A DNA stretch of 64,000 nt from Pseudonocardia sp. 73-21 (GCF_001899645.1 NZ_MKVV01000098.1:125489-189488); one strand, 5' to 3'. Shown: positions 52,126 to 61,323, numbered from the stretch's first letter. Numbers and translations: made by a program. Notes: generated by a model from the sequence alone, not told the origin.

Positions 52126-53536
52126 GCAACTCACGCAGGAGGAGACTCTCGCGTCGCTCGGCCGCTACGACTTCGGCTGGGCCGACCCGGACGCCGCCGG
52201 CGCCACGGCACGTCGCGGCCTGTCCGCCGACGTCGTCGCCGACATCTCCGCCCTGAAGTCCGAGCCGCAGTGGATGCTCGACTTCCGGCTCAAGGCCCTC
52301 GACATGTTCGAGAAGAAGCCGATGCCGCGTTGGGGTGCCGACCTCTCCGGCATCGACTTCGACAACATCAAGTACTTCGTGCGCTCGTCGGAGAAGCAGG
52401 CCGCCACCTGGGACGACCTGCCCGCCGACATCAAGAACACCTACGACAAGCTGGGCATCCCGGAGGCCGAGAAGGCCCGCCTGGTGTCCGGTGTCGCGGC
52501 GCAGTACGAGTCCGAGGTCGTCTACCACTCGATCCGGGCCGACCTGGAAGAGCAGGGCGTCATCTTCCTGGACACCGACACCGGGCTGCGCGAGCACCCG
52601 GAGCTGTTCAGGGAGTACTTCGGCTCGGTCATCCCCAGCGGTGACAACAAGTTCTCCGCGCTGAACTCGGCCGTGTGGTCGGGCGGGTCGTTCATCTACG
52701 TGCCCAAGGGCGTGAAGGTCGACATCCCGCTGCAGGCCTACTTCCGGATCAACACCGAGAACATGGGCCAGTTCGAGCGCACGCTGATCATCGTCGACGA
52801 GGGTGCCTACGTGCACTACGTCGAGGGCTGCACGGCGCCGATCTACAAGTCGGACTCCCTGCACTCCGCGGTGGTCGAGATCATCGTGAAGAAGGGCGGC
52901 CGCTGCCGCTACACGACCATCCAGAACTGGTCGAACAACGTCTACAACCTGGTGACCAAGCGCGCGAAGGCCGAAGAGGGCGCCACCATGGAGTGGGTCG
53001 ACGGCAACCTCGGCTCCAAGGTCACCATGAAGTACCCGGCCGTCTGGCTGATGGGCGAGCACGCCAAGGGTGAGGTGCTCTCCATCGCGTTCGCGGGCGA
53101 GGGCCAGCACCAGGACGCCGGCGCGAAGATGGTGCACATGGCGCCGAACACGTCGTCCACGATCATCTCGAAGTCGGTGGCGCGCGGCGGCGGTCGCACG
53201 TCCTACCGCGGCATGGTGCAGGTCAACGCGCGGGCGAGGAACTCCCGTTCCACGGTGAAGTGCGACGCGCTGCTGGTCGACACGATCTCGCGGTCCGACA
53301 CGTACCCCTACGTGGACGTCCGCACCGACGACGTGTCGATGGGCCACGAGGCCACGGTCTCCAAGGTGAGCGGCGACCAGCTGTTCTACCTGATGAGCCG
53401 CGGGCTCACCGAGGACGAGGCCATGGCCATGGTCGTGCGCGGGTTCGTCGAGCCCATCGCGCGCGAGCTGCCCATGGAGTACGCGCTGGAGCTCAACCGG
53501 CTCATCGAACTGCAGATGGAGGGCTCGGTCGGATGA
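52109..53536 (+). CDS. sufB: Fe-S cluster assembly scaffold SufB
   Basis: Core scaffold subunit of the SufBCD complex, 475 residues. Typical stretches are RYDFGWADPD, GSVIPSGDNKFSALNSAVWS, GGSFIYVPKGVKVDIPLQAY, VHYVEGCTAPIYKSDSLHS and the C-terminal DTISRSDTYPYVD, GHEATVSKVSGDQLFYLMSR. Unlike M. tuberculosis SufB, no intein interrupts it. ATG 52109 has GAGGGAGG upstream and overlaps the end of sufR; the stop overlaps sufD (ATGA). Confidence 0.97.
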   Translation: MTTAPEQLTQEETLASLGRYDFGWADPDAAGATARRGLSADVVADISALKSEPQWMLDFRLKALDMFEKKPMPRWGADLSGIDFDNIKYFVRSSEKQAATWDDLPADIKNTYDKLGIPEAEKARLVSGVAAQYESEVVYHSIRADLEEQGVIFLDTDTGLREHPELFREYFGSVIPSGDNKFSALNSAVWSGGSFIYVPKGVKVDIPLQAYFRINTENMGQFERTLIIVDEGAYVHYVEGCTAPIYKSDSLHSAVVEIIVKKGGRCRYTTIQNWSNNVYNLVTKRAKAEEGATMEWVDGNLGSKVTMKYPAVWLMGEHAKGEVLSIAFAGEGQHQDAGAKMVHMAPNTSSTIISKSVARGGGRTSYRGMVQVNARARNSRSTVKCDALLVDTISRSDTYPYVDVRTDDVSMGHEATVSKVSGDQLFYLMSRGLTEDEAMAMVVRGFVEPIARELPMEYALELNRLIELQMEGSVG

Positions 53537-54708
53537 CCGACGTAGTTTCCGGTCTCGCCCCTGAGCTGGCCGGTGCCAAGGAAGGCCAGGGCAGCAAGCC
53601 CCTGGCCTCGGCGAGCGAGCGTTTCACCTCCTACGACCTGGACGCCTTCGAGGTCCCCGGCGGTCGTGAGGAGAACTGGCGCTTCACACCGATGAAGCGG
53701 CTGCGCGGCCTGCACGACGGCACGGCGCGGTTCGACGGTTCGGCCACGATCACGGTCGACGGCTCCTCGGAGACCGTCGGCCGGGACGACGCGCGGATCG
53801 GCCAGGGCGGCGTCCCCGCCGACCGCGTGGCCGCTGCCGCGTGGACCGCGTTCACCGAAGCGACCGTCGTCACGATCGACGGCACCCCCGAGCCCGTCAC
53901 CGTTCGCGTGACGGGCCCGGGGGAGGGCGCCGTCGCGGCCGCGCACCTGCAGATCCGCACCACCCCGCACGCCGAGGGCACGGTCGTCGTCGAGTTCTCG
54001 GGCTCCGGCACGCTCGCCGACAACATCGAGGTCGTGCTCGCCGACGGCTCCAAGCTCACGCTCGTCGTCACCGAGGAGTGGGCCGACGACGCCGTGCACG
54101 TCAGCGCGCAGCACCTCTCCATCGGCCGCGACGCCACCCTGCGTGCCACCTCGGTGGCCCTGGGCGGCGATCTCGTGCGCATCAGCCCGACCGTCAAGTA
54201 CCGCGGCCCCGGCGGCGACGCCGAGCTGGCCGGCCTGGGCTTCGCCGACGCCGGGCAGCACCTGGAGCAGCGCCTGCTCGTCGACCACGGCGAGCCCAGC
54301 TGCACGTCCAACGTGCTGTACAAGAACGCGCTGCAGGGCCGGAAGGGCACCACCGACGCCCGCACGGTGTGGATCGGTGACGTGCTCATCCGCGCCACCG
54401 CCGAGAACACCCGCACGTTCGAGTTCAACCGCAACCTGGTGCTCACCGAGCACGCCCGCGCCGACTCCGTCCCCAACCTGGAGATCGAGACCGGCGAGAT
54501 CGCCGGGGCGGGGCACGCCAGCGCCACCGGCCGGTTCGACGACGAGCAGCTGTTCTACCTGCAGAGCCGCGGCATCCCCGAGGACGTGGCCCGCCGGCTC
54601 GTCGTCCGCGGCTTCTTCGGCGAGATCCTGTCCAAGATCACCCTTCCCGACCTGCGCGAGCGGCTCGAGGCGGCCATCGAGGCCGAGCTCGCCGTGACCG
54701 GAATCTGA
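53533..54708 (+). CDS. sufD: Fe-S cluster assembly protein SufD
   Basis: Scaffold partner of SufB, 391 residues with the shared right-handed beta-helix. Recognised by PGGREENWRFTPMKRLRGL near the N-terminus, FADAGQHLEQRLLVDHGEPS, CTSNVLYKNALQGRKGTTDA, and AGHASATGRFDDEQLFYLQS with RGIPEDVARRLVVRGFFGEI at the C-terminus. Coupled to sufB by a four-base overlap. Confidence 0.96.
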   Translation: MTDVVSGLAPELAGAKEGQGSKPLASASERFTSYDLDAFEVPGGREENWRFTPMKRLRGLHDGTARFDGSATITVDGSSETVGRDDARIGQGGVPADRVAAAAWTAFTEATVVTIDGTPEPVTVRVTGPGEGAVAAAHLQIRTTPHAEGTVVVEFSGSGTLADNIEVVLADGSKLTLVVTEEWADDAVHVSAQHLSIGRDATLRATSVALGGDLVRISPTVKYRGPGGDAELAGLGFADAGQHLEQRLLVDHGEPSCTSNVLYKNALQGRKGTTDARTVWIGDVLIRATAENTRTFEFNRNLVLTEHARADSVPNLEIETGEIAGAGHASATGRFDDEQLFYLQSRGIPEDVARRLVVRGFFGEILSKITLPDLRERLEAAIEAELAVTGI

Positions 54709-54725
54709 ACGGAGCCAGTAGCTAC

Positions 54726-55490
54726 ATGTCCACCTTGGAGATCAAGGACCTGCACGTCTCGGTCGCCACCGACGACGGCCCCAAGGAGATCCTGAAGGGC
54801 GTCGACCTCACCATCGAGGGCGGCCAGACCCACGCGATCATGGGTCCGAACGGTTCCGGCAAGTCCACGCTCGCGTACGCGATCGCCGGGCATCCGAAGT
54901 ACGAGGTCACCTCCGGCTCCATCACGCTCGACGGCGTCGACGTGCTGGCCATGACCGTCGACGAGCGCGCCCGCGCCGGCCTCTTCCTGGCCATGCAGTA
55001 CCCGGTGGAGGTGCCCGGCGTCTCGACGTCGAACTTCCTGCGCGCCGCCGCCACCGCCGTCCGCGGCGAGGCGCCGAAGCTGCGCACCTGGGTCAAGGAG
55101 GTCAAGACCGCGATGTCCAATCTCGACATCGACCCCGCCTTCGGCGACCGCAACGTCAACGAGGGCTTCTCCGGCGGTGAGAAGAAGCGCCAGGAGGTGC
55201 TGCAGCTCGCGCTGCTGGCCCCGAAGATCGCCGTGCTCGACGAGACCGACTCCGGCCTCGACGTCGACGCGCTGCGCGTCGTGAGTGAGGGCGTCAACCG
55301 CTACAAGGCCTCCGGCGACGTCGGCGTCCTACTGATCACGCACTACACGCGGATCCTGCAGCACATCAAGCCCGACGTCGTGCACGTCTTCGCCGGCGGC
55401 AAGGTCGTCCTGTCGGGCGGGCCCGAGCTGGCCGACGAGCTCGAGAAGAACGGCTACGAGCGGTTCACCAGCCCGGCTGCCGCGGTCTGA
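54726..55490 (+). CDS. sufC: Fe-S cluster assembly ATPase SufC
   Basis: ABC-type ATPase of the SufBCD complex, 254 residues. Walker A is MGPNGSGKSTLAYAIAGHP, the SufC-specific region is AMQYPVEVPGVSTSNFLRAA, the signature NEGFSGGEKKRQEVLQLALL, Walker B AVLDETDSGLDVDALRVV and the switch ITHYTRILQHIKPD. The stop TGA overlaps the sufS ATG (TGATG). Confidence 0.97.
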   Translation: MSTLEIKDLHVSVATDDGPKEILKGVDLTIEGGQTHAIMGPNGSGKSTLAYAIAGHPKYEVTSGSITLDGVDVLAMTVDERARAGLFLAMQYPVEVPGVSTSNFLRAAATAVRGEAPKLRTWVKEVKTAMSNLDIDPAFGDRNVNEGFSGGEKKRQEVLQLALLAPKIAVLDETDSGLDVDALRVVSEGVNRYKASGDVGVLLITHYTRILQHIKPDVVHVFAGGKVVLSGGPELADELEKNGYERFTSPAAAV

Positions 55491-56737
55491 TGGATCTCCA
55501 GAAGGTCCGGGCGGACTTCCCCATCCTGTCGCGCACCGTGCGGGAGGGGAAGCCGCTCGTCTACCTGGACTCCGGCGCCACCTCGCAGCACCCGCGCCAG
55601 GTGGTGGAGGCCGAGCGGGCCTTCCTCGAGCAGCACAACGCGGCCGTGCACCGCGGCGCGCACCAGCTGTCCGAGGAGGCCACGGACGCCTACGAGTCGG
55701 CGCGTGCCCGGATCGCGGCGTTCGTCGGCGCGCTGCCCGAGCAGCTGGTGTTCACGAAGAACGCCACCGAGGGCATCAACCTGGTGGCGTACGCGATGAG
55801 CAACGCCACCGGCTTCGACGGTGCCGAGCGCTTCGTGCTGGGCCCGGGCGACGAGATCGTGGTCACCGAGCTGGAGCACCACGCCAACCTCGTGCCGTGG
55901 CAGGAGCTGTGCCGGCGCACGGGGGCCACGCTGCGCTGGTACTCGATCACCGACGAGGGTCGGCTCGACCTCGACTCGATCGAGCTCTCCGAGCGCACGA
56001 AGCTCGTGGCGTTCGCCCACCAGTCCAACGTGCTCGGCACGATCCTGCCGGTGGCGGAGCTGGTGCGCCGGGCCCGCGCGGTCGGTGCGCTGGTGCTGCT
56101 CGACGCGTGCCAGTCGGTGCCGCACATGCCCGTGGACCTCACGGCGGCGGGCGTCGACTTCGCGGTGTTCTCCGGCCACAAGATGCTCGGCCCCACCGGC
56201 ATCGGCGTGCTCTACGGGCGCACCGAGCTGCTGGAGGCCATGCCGCCGTTCCTCACCGGCGGCTCCATGATCGAGCTCGTGCGGATGGAGGGCACCACGT
56301 ACGCGCCCCCGCCGCAGCGGTTCGAGGCCGGCACGCCGATGTCGTCGCAGGCCATCGGGCTAGCGGCGGCCGTCGACTACCTCGGCGCCATCGGCATGGA
56401 CGCCGTCTACGCCCACGAGATGGAGCTCGCCGCGGCCGCGATCGAGGGCCTCAGCGCGATCCCGGGCGTCCGGATCATCGGCCCGGCCACCACGGAGGAC
56501 CGCGGGGGAGCGGTGGCGTTCGTCGTCGACGGGGTGCACGCCCACGACGTCGGGCAGGTGCTCGACGACCGGGGCGTGGCGATCCGGGTCGGGCACCACT
56601 GCGCGTGGCCGCTGCACCGCCGGTTCGGGGTGGCCGCCACGGCGCGGGCATCCTTTGCCGTCTACAACACGGTGGACGAGGTGGCGGCGCTCGTCGAGGG
56701 CGTCAAGGCGGCGCGTGAATTCTTCAAGGTGGCGTGA
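55490..56737 (+). CDS. sufS: Cysteine desulfurase SufS
   Basis: PLP enzyme supplying sulfur for cluster assembly, 415 residues, group II type. Motifs: LDSGATSQHPRQVVEA, HRGAHQLSEEATDAYESAR, VTELEHHANLVPWQ, the PLP lysine in FSGHKMLGPTGIGVLYG, and the catalytic cysteine in RVGHHCAWPLHRRFGV. The partner sulfur acceptor SufU follows seven bases later. Confidence 0.96.
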   Translation: MDLQKVRADFPILSRTVREGKPLVYLDSGATSQHPRQVVEAERAFLEQHNAAVHRGAHQLSEEATDAYESARARIAAFVGALPEQLVFTKNATEGINLVAYAMSNATGFDGAERFVLGPGDEIVVTELEHHANLVPWQELCRRTGATLRWYSITDEGRLDLDSIELSERTKLVAFAHQSNVLGTILPVAELVRRARAVGALVLLDACQSVPHMPVDLTAAGVDFAVFSGHKMLGPTGIGVLYGRTELLEAMPPFLTGGSMIELVRMEGTTYAPPPQRFEAGTPMSSQAIGLAAAVDYLGAIGMDAVYAHEMELAAAAIEGLSAIPGVRIIGPATTEDRGGAVAFVVDGVHAHDVGQVLDDRGVAIRVGHHCAWPLHRRFGVAATARASFAVYNTVDEVAALVEGVKAAREFFKVA

Positions 56738-56743
56738 CGAGAG

Positions 56744-57196
56744 ATGCAGCTCGAACAGATGTACCAGGAGATCATCCTGGATCACTACCGGACGCCGCAC
56801 GGCGCCGGGCTGAAGGACCCGTTCGACGCCGAGTCGATGCAGATCAACCCCACCTGCGGCGACGAGATCACGCTGCGGGTGAAGCTCGACGGCGACACGG
56901 TCTCCGAAGTCTCGCACGAGACCCTGGGGTGCTCTATCAGCCAGGCGTCCGCATCGGTGCTCACCGACCTCGTGGTCGGGCGGTCGGTAGCGGAGTCGCT
57001 GCGGATCCTCGCGGCGTTCCAGGAGATGGCGCAGGGCCGCGGCAAGGTCGAACCCGACGAGGACGTGCTCGGCGACGGGGTCGCGTTCGCGGGCGTGGCG
57101 AAGTACCCGGCACGGGTCAAGTGCGCACTGCTCGGATGGATGGCGTTCAAGGACGCCGTCGTCCGGGTCAACGACGCGAAGGAGGCAACGGCATGA
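56744..57196 (+). CDS. sufU: Zinc-dependent sulfurtransferase SufU
   Basis: Accepts sulfur from SufS and passes it to SufBCD, as in Gram-positive bacteria. The 150-residue IscU-like fold has MYQEIILDHYRTPHGAG, NPTCGDEITL (first Cys and Asp), ETLGCSISQASASV (second Cys) and YPARVKCALLGWMA (third Cys), which are the zinc ligands. It starts close to sufS and its stop overlaps the next gene (ATGA). Confidence 0.95.
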   Translation: MQLEQMYQEIILDHYRTPHGAGLKDPFDAESMQINPTCGDEITLRVKLDGDTVSEVSHETLGCSISQASASVLTDLVVGRSVAESLRILAAFQEMAQGRGKVEPDEDVLGDGVAFAGVAKYPARVKCALLGWMAFKDAVVRVNDAKEATA

Positions 57197-57579
57197 GCGA
57201 GACCGAGGACGTCGTCCGGGGCGCGGCAGGGATGCCCGAGGCCCCCGCCCGGACGGACAACCCGTCCGTCGACGATCTCGAGGAGGCCATGCGTGACGTG
57301 GTCGACCCCGAGCTGGGCATCAACGTCGTCGACCTGGGCCTGGTGTACGGCATCCAGGCCGACGCCGGCGTGGCCACCATCGATATGACGCTCACGAGCG
57401 CGGCCTGCCCGCTCACCGACGTCATCGAGGAGCAGGCGCGCGCGGCGCTGACCACGGGCCCGACCGGCGGCCTGGTCAACGAAATCAAGATCAACTGGGT
57501 CTGGATGCCGCCGTGGGGCCCCGACAAGATCACCGAGGACGGCCGCGAGCAGCTGCGCGCCCTCGGCTTCCGCGTCTAG
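57193..57579 (+). CDS. sufT: SufT/MIP18-family Fe-S maturation factor (DUF59)
   Basis: The 128-residue protein has a disordered acidic N-terminus and a DUF59 domain: DLEEAMRDVVDPELGINVVD, LGLVYGI, MTLTSAACPLTDVIEEQARA with the conserved Cys, and VWMPPWGPDKITEDGREQLR. Members help maturation of Fe-S proteins; last gene of the suf operon. Symbol follows usage for actinobacterial suf operons. Confidence 0.9.
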   Translation: MSETEDVVRGAAGMPEAPARTDNPSVDDLEEAMRDVVDPELGINVVDLGLVYGIQADAGVATIDMTLTSAACPLTDVIEEQARAALTTGPTGGLVNEIKINWVWMPPWGPDKITEDGREQLRALGFRV

Positions 57580-57593
57580 CCCCTCCTCTCCCT

Positions 57594-57642
57594 GACGAAC
57601 GGCACTCCCGTCGCAGCTCGGGCGACGAGGGTGCCGTTCGTC
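57594..57642. terminator. Strong hairpin terminator between sufT and nat
   Basis: GACGAACGGCAC (57594-57605) pairs perfectly with GTGCCGTTCGTC (57631-57642), with an inner stem CGTCGC (57609-57614) / GCGACG (57622-57627). A TGTTTC tail follows on the plus strand. It sits between two convergent genes and probably ends transcription of both. Confidence 0.85.
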
Positions 57643-57646
57643 TGTT

Positions 57647-58435
57647 TCAGAAGAGGCGCTTCAGGGCTGTCCCCAGGTCCGGCAGCTCCGACAGCGTCAG
57701 CAGGAACGTCTCCTCCAGCTCCCGCATGATCTCCGCCGGGCTCGCGAGCTCCCGGATCTCCGAGGGGGCGTCCAGGTGGTGGGTGGAGAGGGTCCGGCCC
57801 CCCAGGTTGTGCCGGCGGCCCTCCGCGGGCCGGGCGGCCACCAACCCCGTCACGAAGTGCGACGCCGGGTGGCGGGAGACGTAGAAGCTGCCCATCTCCA
57901 GGTCGGCGCGGACCTGCGGCGTAAGGTCGAAGCGGTAGAGCGAGCGCCAGGTGCCGCCCACCAGCGCCTGCATCGTCCAGGTCCCTGCCTCCTCCCGCAG
58001 GCGGTAGGCCTCGTGCGGGGTGGCCTGCTCGACGTCCGGGCGGAGCGCGAGGACACCGGTCAGCGTCTGTCCGCCGAACCCGACGTCCACGACGTGCGGC
58101 CCGGTGTCGAGGTCGACGCGCAGCAGCATGTGCGTGCGTGCCCCGGGCGGGGCGTCGGCGGGTCTGCTCCACACGACGCGCGCGGTCAGCGCCGTCGTGC
58201 GGTAGCCGAGGGCGTCGAGCGCCTCCTGCAGCAGCAGGTTGTGCTCGAAGCAGTAGCCACCGCGGCCGCCGTGCACCATCTTCGCGGTGACCCCGTCGAG
58301 GTCCACGTCGCGGCCGGTGAACGGGTCGAGGTTCTCGAACGCGATCGAGCGCGTGTGGCCTGTGACCACCGCGCGCAGCATCGCGAGGTCGGGCGGCCCG
58401 TGAGCGACGCCGATCCGGGCCAGGTACGCATCCAT
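57647..58435 (-). CDS. nat: Arylamine N-acetyltransferase
   Basis: Acetyl- or propionyl-CoA-dependent acyltransferase of 262 residues. The catalytic triad is visible: Cys in HGGRGGYCFEHNLLLQEAL, His in ARTHMLLRVDL, Asp in HVVDVGFGGQT. The N-terminal MDAYLARIGV and SIAFENLDPFTGRDVDLD are typical. In mycobacteria NAT is tied to lipid and sterol metabolism; here it is the third gene of usp-cyclase-nat, 33 bases after the cyclase. Confidence 0.94.
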   Translation of the reverse strand: MDAYLARIGVAHGPPDLAMLRAVVTGHTRSIAFENLDPFTGRDVDLDGVTAKMVHGGRGGYCFEHNLLLQEALDALGYRTTALTARVVWSRPADAPPGARTHMLLRVDLDTGPHVVDVGFGGQTLTGVLALRPDVEQATPHEAYRLREEAGTWTMQALVGGTWRSLYRFDLTPQVRADLEMGSFYVSRHPASHFVTGLVAARPAEGRRHNLGGRTLSTHHLDAPSEIRELASPAEIMRELEETFLLTLSELPDLGTALKRLF

Positions 58436-58468
58436 GCCGACCAGGTCCTATCTGCACCCGGGTTCAGG

Positions 58469-59494
58469 TCAAGAGGCGCGGTCCAGGAGCCAGGGGTGCA
58501 GGTGGCGGTAGCCGCGGACGGCCAGGGGTCGCAGCGGGCGCACCGCGTAGCGCGGATCGTCCTGCAGGGCGTCGGCCACCTCGCGGTCGACGAGCACGCT
58601 GTCGGGGTGGGCGTGGCTGGTCAGGCGGGCGGCGATGTTGACGACCTCGCCGTACACGTCGCCGTAGCGGACCAGGACGGGCCCGGCGGCCAGCCCGATC
58701 CGCAGCTCCGGCAGCGACGGCTCCACGCGCACGCGGTCCTGCAGGGCCAGGGCGATGGCGGCGCCGTCGACGACCTGGTCGGTCACGAACAGCACCTCGT
58801 CGCCGACGGTCTTGATGATGCGGCCGTGGCCGTCGGCGATCACCTCGGTGGTGCACGAGCCGAAGCGCTCGATCATCTCCGACAGCTCGGCCGTGGAGCG
58901 GCGCCGCGTGGTGCGGGTGAACCCGACCATGTCCGCGAACCCGACGACGAGGTTCTCGGTGTCGTCATCACCGGTCGCCACCAGCATCCGCCCGATCGAC
59001 GCGGCGAGGTGCCTCCGCCAGACGTAGGTCTGCAGCTCCTCCAGTGCCGGCAGCACCGAGCCCGCGACCTGCAGGGCCTGCGTGGGTGTGAGGTCCTCAC
59101 CCTGGGCCTCGATCAGGCGTTTGAGGATGCCGATCTGCCACTCGGCCAGCCGTGACATCGACTGGGCGACGGCCCGCGCGACGGCCTCCCGCACCTCCGG
59201 TTCGAGCACGCCCGCGTCCGTCAGGCTGCTCATGATCCGGACGGCGGCGATGTCGCGGTCGTTGAAGATGACGTCGTCGTCGTCGACCTCGGGGAACCCG
59301 AGCGACCGCCACAGCCGCTTGCCCTCATCCGGATCGAGCCCGGCCTTGTCGGCGAGCTCCAGGCGCGTGTAGCGGCGGGGGGCGCCGAGGACGACCTCCT
59401 CGAGCGCCTCGTCGAGCGGGGCATCGCCCGCCACGTGGCGGACGACGGCGCTGTTGAGCAGGCGTTCGACGCCCGAGAGCCAGTCGCGCTTGAT
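58469..59494 (-). CDS. Class III adenylate/guanylate cyclase with N-terminal regulatory domain
   Basis: The catalytic domain has VVGFADMVGFTRTTRRRSTA (first metal Asp), GRIIKTVGDEVLFV (substrate Lys and second metal Asp), RYGDVYGEVVNIAARLTSHA (Asp, Asn and Arg of the active site). About 190 upstream residues form a helical regulatory domain with an RRYTRLELADKAGLDPDEGK segment resembling a MerR/HTH-like module, as in Rv1264-type cyclases. The start is uncertain: the open frame runs back through the whole usp gene to GTG 59674. I end it at an ATC (59494-59492) with GGAGG five bases upstream; CTG 59506, GTG 59434 (loses 20 residues) or GTG 59674 are alternatives. Confidence 0.82.
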   Translation of the reverse strand: MKRDWLSGVERLLNSAVVRHVAGDAPLDEALEEVVLGAPRRYTRLELADKAGLDPDEGKRLWRSLGFPEVDDDDVIFNDRDIAAVRIMSSLTDAGVLEPEVREAVARAVAQSMSRLAEWQIGILKRLIEAQGEDLTPTQALQVAGSVLPALEELQTYVWRRHLAASIGRMLVATGDDDTENLVVGFADMVGFTRTTRRRSTAELSEMIERFGSCTTEVIADGHGRIIKTVGDEVLFVTDQVVDGAAIALALQDRVRVEPSLPELRIGLAAGPVLVRYGDVYGEVVNIAARLTSHAHPDSVLVDREVADALQDDPRYAVRPLRPLAVRGYRHLHPWLLDRAS

Positions 59495-59507
59495 GCCCGC
59501 CTCCAGG

Positions 59508-59957
59508 TCAGGTGGTGTGGACGATGAGCACGTCGACGCCGGAACGCCGGGCGACGTCCGAGGGCACCGAGCCCAGCAGACGCCCGGAGAGGGTGTTGAG
59601 GCCCTTGTTGCCGACGACGAGCAGGTCGGCCCGGCTGTCCTCGACGACCTTGCGCAGCACGTCGACGGGCGCACCGTCGGCGGCCACGGTGCGGACCTTC
59701 CCGGCCCCGGCCGCGACGGCGCGGTCCTCGGCGGTGCGCAGGGTCTCCTCGGCGGGGGTCCAGCCGACCACGAGGTAGGCCTCGTCCTTGAGGGCGTCCT
59801 CGGCGCCGGCGGTCTCGTCGCGGCTGGCGGGGGTGTAGGCGCAGACGATCACGAGCTCGGCGTCGCTGTCGGCGGCGACGGACGCGGCGCGGTCGACGGC
59901 GGAGAGGGAGGTGGCGGAGCCGTCGGTGCCGACGACGATGGTGCGGTAGGCGGGCAT
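59508..59957 (-). CDS. Universal stress protein (UspA family)
   Basis: ATP-binding-type USP of 149 residues, single domain. It starts RTIVVGTDGSATSLSAVDRA and ends with the nucleotide motif VVGNKGLNTLSGRLLGSVPS (G-2x-G-9x-G-S form) then VDVLIVHTT. The stop is directly upstream of the cyclase coding region, suggesting co-expression and possibly a functional link between nucleotide sensing and cyclic nucleotide signalling. Confidence 0.93.
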   Translation of the reverse strand: MPAYRTIVVGTDGSATSLSAVDRAASVAADSDAELVIVCAYTPASRDETAGAEDALKDEAYLVVGWTPAEETLRTAEDRAVAAGAGKVRTVAADGAPVDVLRKVVEDSRADLLVVGNKGLNTLSGRLLGSVPSDVARRSGVDVLIVHTT

Positions 59958-60032
59958 GGGGAGCCTCCGGCATGGGGGGACAACGTGTGCAGAGGTTACC
60001 GGGAGTAGCGCCCCCGTTCGGCACCGGAGGTA

Positions 60033-61205
60033 TCACCCGATCGGGGCAGCCTCCTCGGCCGGTCGTGGCGGGGCCGCGGGACGCAGGGCCGGGAGCACCA
60101 ACCGGGACCGCAGCAGCCACCCCGACCGGCCGAACAGGGCGCCCATGACGGCCACCGTGCCGGTCAGGTCGTCACGTCCGCCCAGGTAGGCCCACCGGTG
60201 GTGCTCGGGCAGCGAGAAGAACACCTCGAAGAAGCCGGGCACCTCGGCCGGTGGCATCCGCAGCAGCGCCTCGAGCCCGATCCGCCGGAAGCGGTGCACG
60301 GCCCTGGCCCGCGGGGACCACACGACGTCCCCCGGCGATCCCGCGGCGATCGCGTCGGCCACGGCCGGGGCGAGCGACAGCGCCGTGGCCACGCTGAACC
60401 CGCTCGCGGGGTGCACGAGCGGTGCGGCGGCCCCGAACCCGATCACGCCGGGGGTGCGCAGCCGCGGGGTGTCGACGGGGAACCGCACCCGCTCCGTCGG
60501 TGCGTCGTCGGGCACCGTGATCCCGTGCCGGGCCAGGCGCGCGAGCAGGCGGCGGCGCAGCACCGGCTGCGGCAGACCGGGGCGCCGGGCCAGCGACGTC
60601 TCCTCCAGCAGCACCCGGCCCCCGCCGAGCGGCACCGCGTAGAGGAACGTCGGCCAGCCCGGCTCGCCGTGGTCGGCGCGCCAGTCCATGAACAGGGCCT
60701 CACCGGGTGCGACGAGCGGGGCGGCGGCGGCCTCGTCGAGCACCACGCCGTGGGCGGTCTGCTCGGCCGCGGTGCGGCGTGGGCCCGCTCCACGGGTCGG
60801 TTGCCGGTGCCCGCCCGCGTCCACGACGGTCCGGGCCCGCAGCCGGGTGCCGTCGGCCAGCGTGACCTCGCCCGGCCCGGCACCGGTGACGCGGCCGCCG
60901 ACGACGACCACGCCGGCGAGCCCGTCGTCCAGATGGGCCCGCAGCGCGGGCACGTCGAGCACGGCGTACTCGCGGCCCAGGTCCCACGCGGTACGGGCGA
61001 TGGCGCGCCCGGTGGCCCGCGCCGCGATCACGGATGCGGGCAGCTCGGCGGGCAGGTCGTGGACCCAGGCGCCGTAGGTGGAGAGCCACGGGCCGTCCGG
61101 CGACCGGTCGACGAGCGCGGTGACCAGCCCGCGCTGCGCGCACGCGGCGGCGAGCGCCCGCCCGGCGGGCCCGCCCCCCACGACGATCACGTCGTCCACG
61201 CGCAC
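60033..61205 (-). CDS. crtY: Lycopene beta-cyclase (CrtY type)
   Basis: FAD-dependent cyclase of 390 residues. It has the dinucleotide-binding VIVVGGGPAGRALAAACAQR, TYGAWVHDLPAELPASVIA, the central VVDAGGHRQPTRG, the cyclase motif FLYAVPLGGGRVLLEETSLA with the conserved Glu, and GAAAPLVHPASGFSVATAL. No other carotenoid gene is adjacent, so the rest of the pathway must be elsewhere. GTG 61205 follows GGAGAGAGG. Confidence 0.88.
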   Translation of the reverse strand: MRVDDVIVVGGGPAGRALAAACAQRGLVTALVDRSPDGPWLSTYGAWVHDLPAELPASVIAARATGRAIARTAWDLGREYAVLDVPALRAHLDDGLAGVVVVGGRVTGAGPGEVTLADGTRLRARTVVDAGGHRQPTRGAGPRRTAAEQTAHGVVLDEAAAAPLVAPGEALFMDWRADHGEPGWPTFLYAVPLGGGRVLLEETSLARRPGLPQPVLRRRLLARLARHGITVPDDAPTERVRFPVDTPRLRTPGVIGFGAAAPLVHPASGFSVATALSLAPAVADAIAAGSPGDVVWSPRARAVHRFRRIGLEALLRMPPAEVPGFFEVFFSLPEHHRWAYLGGRDDLTGTVAVMGALFGRSGWLLRSRLVLPALRPAAPPRPAEEAAPIG

Positions 61206-61323
61206 CTCTCTCCGTCCGACGACAGTGCCGGGCCGTCTGAACCTAGGCGACGAACGTGCCGTCCGTCGGCGAGGCGGCGGCCTGCCCGGCTGCGCGCCGC
61301 GCCGAGCGCACGAGCAGGTCCAC

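Noticed and set aside
59508..59674. Cyclase start at GTG 59674 inside usp
   Set aside because: The first 56 residues are Ser/Pro/Arg-rich frame-shadow of the usp gene; conserved-looking sequence begins only after the usp stop.
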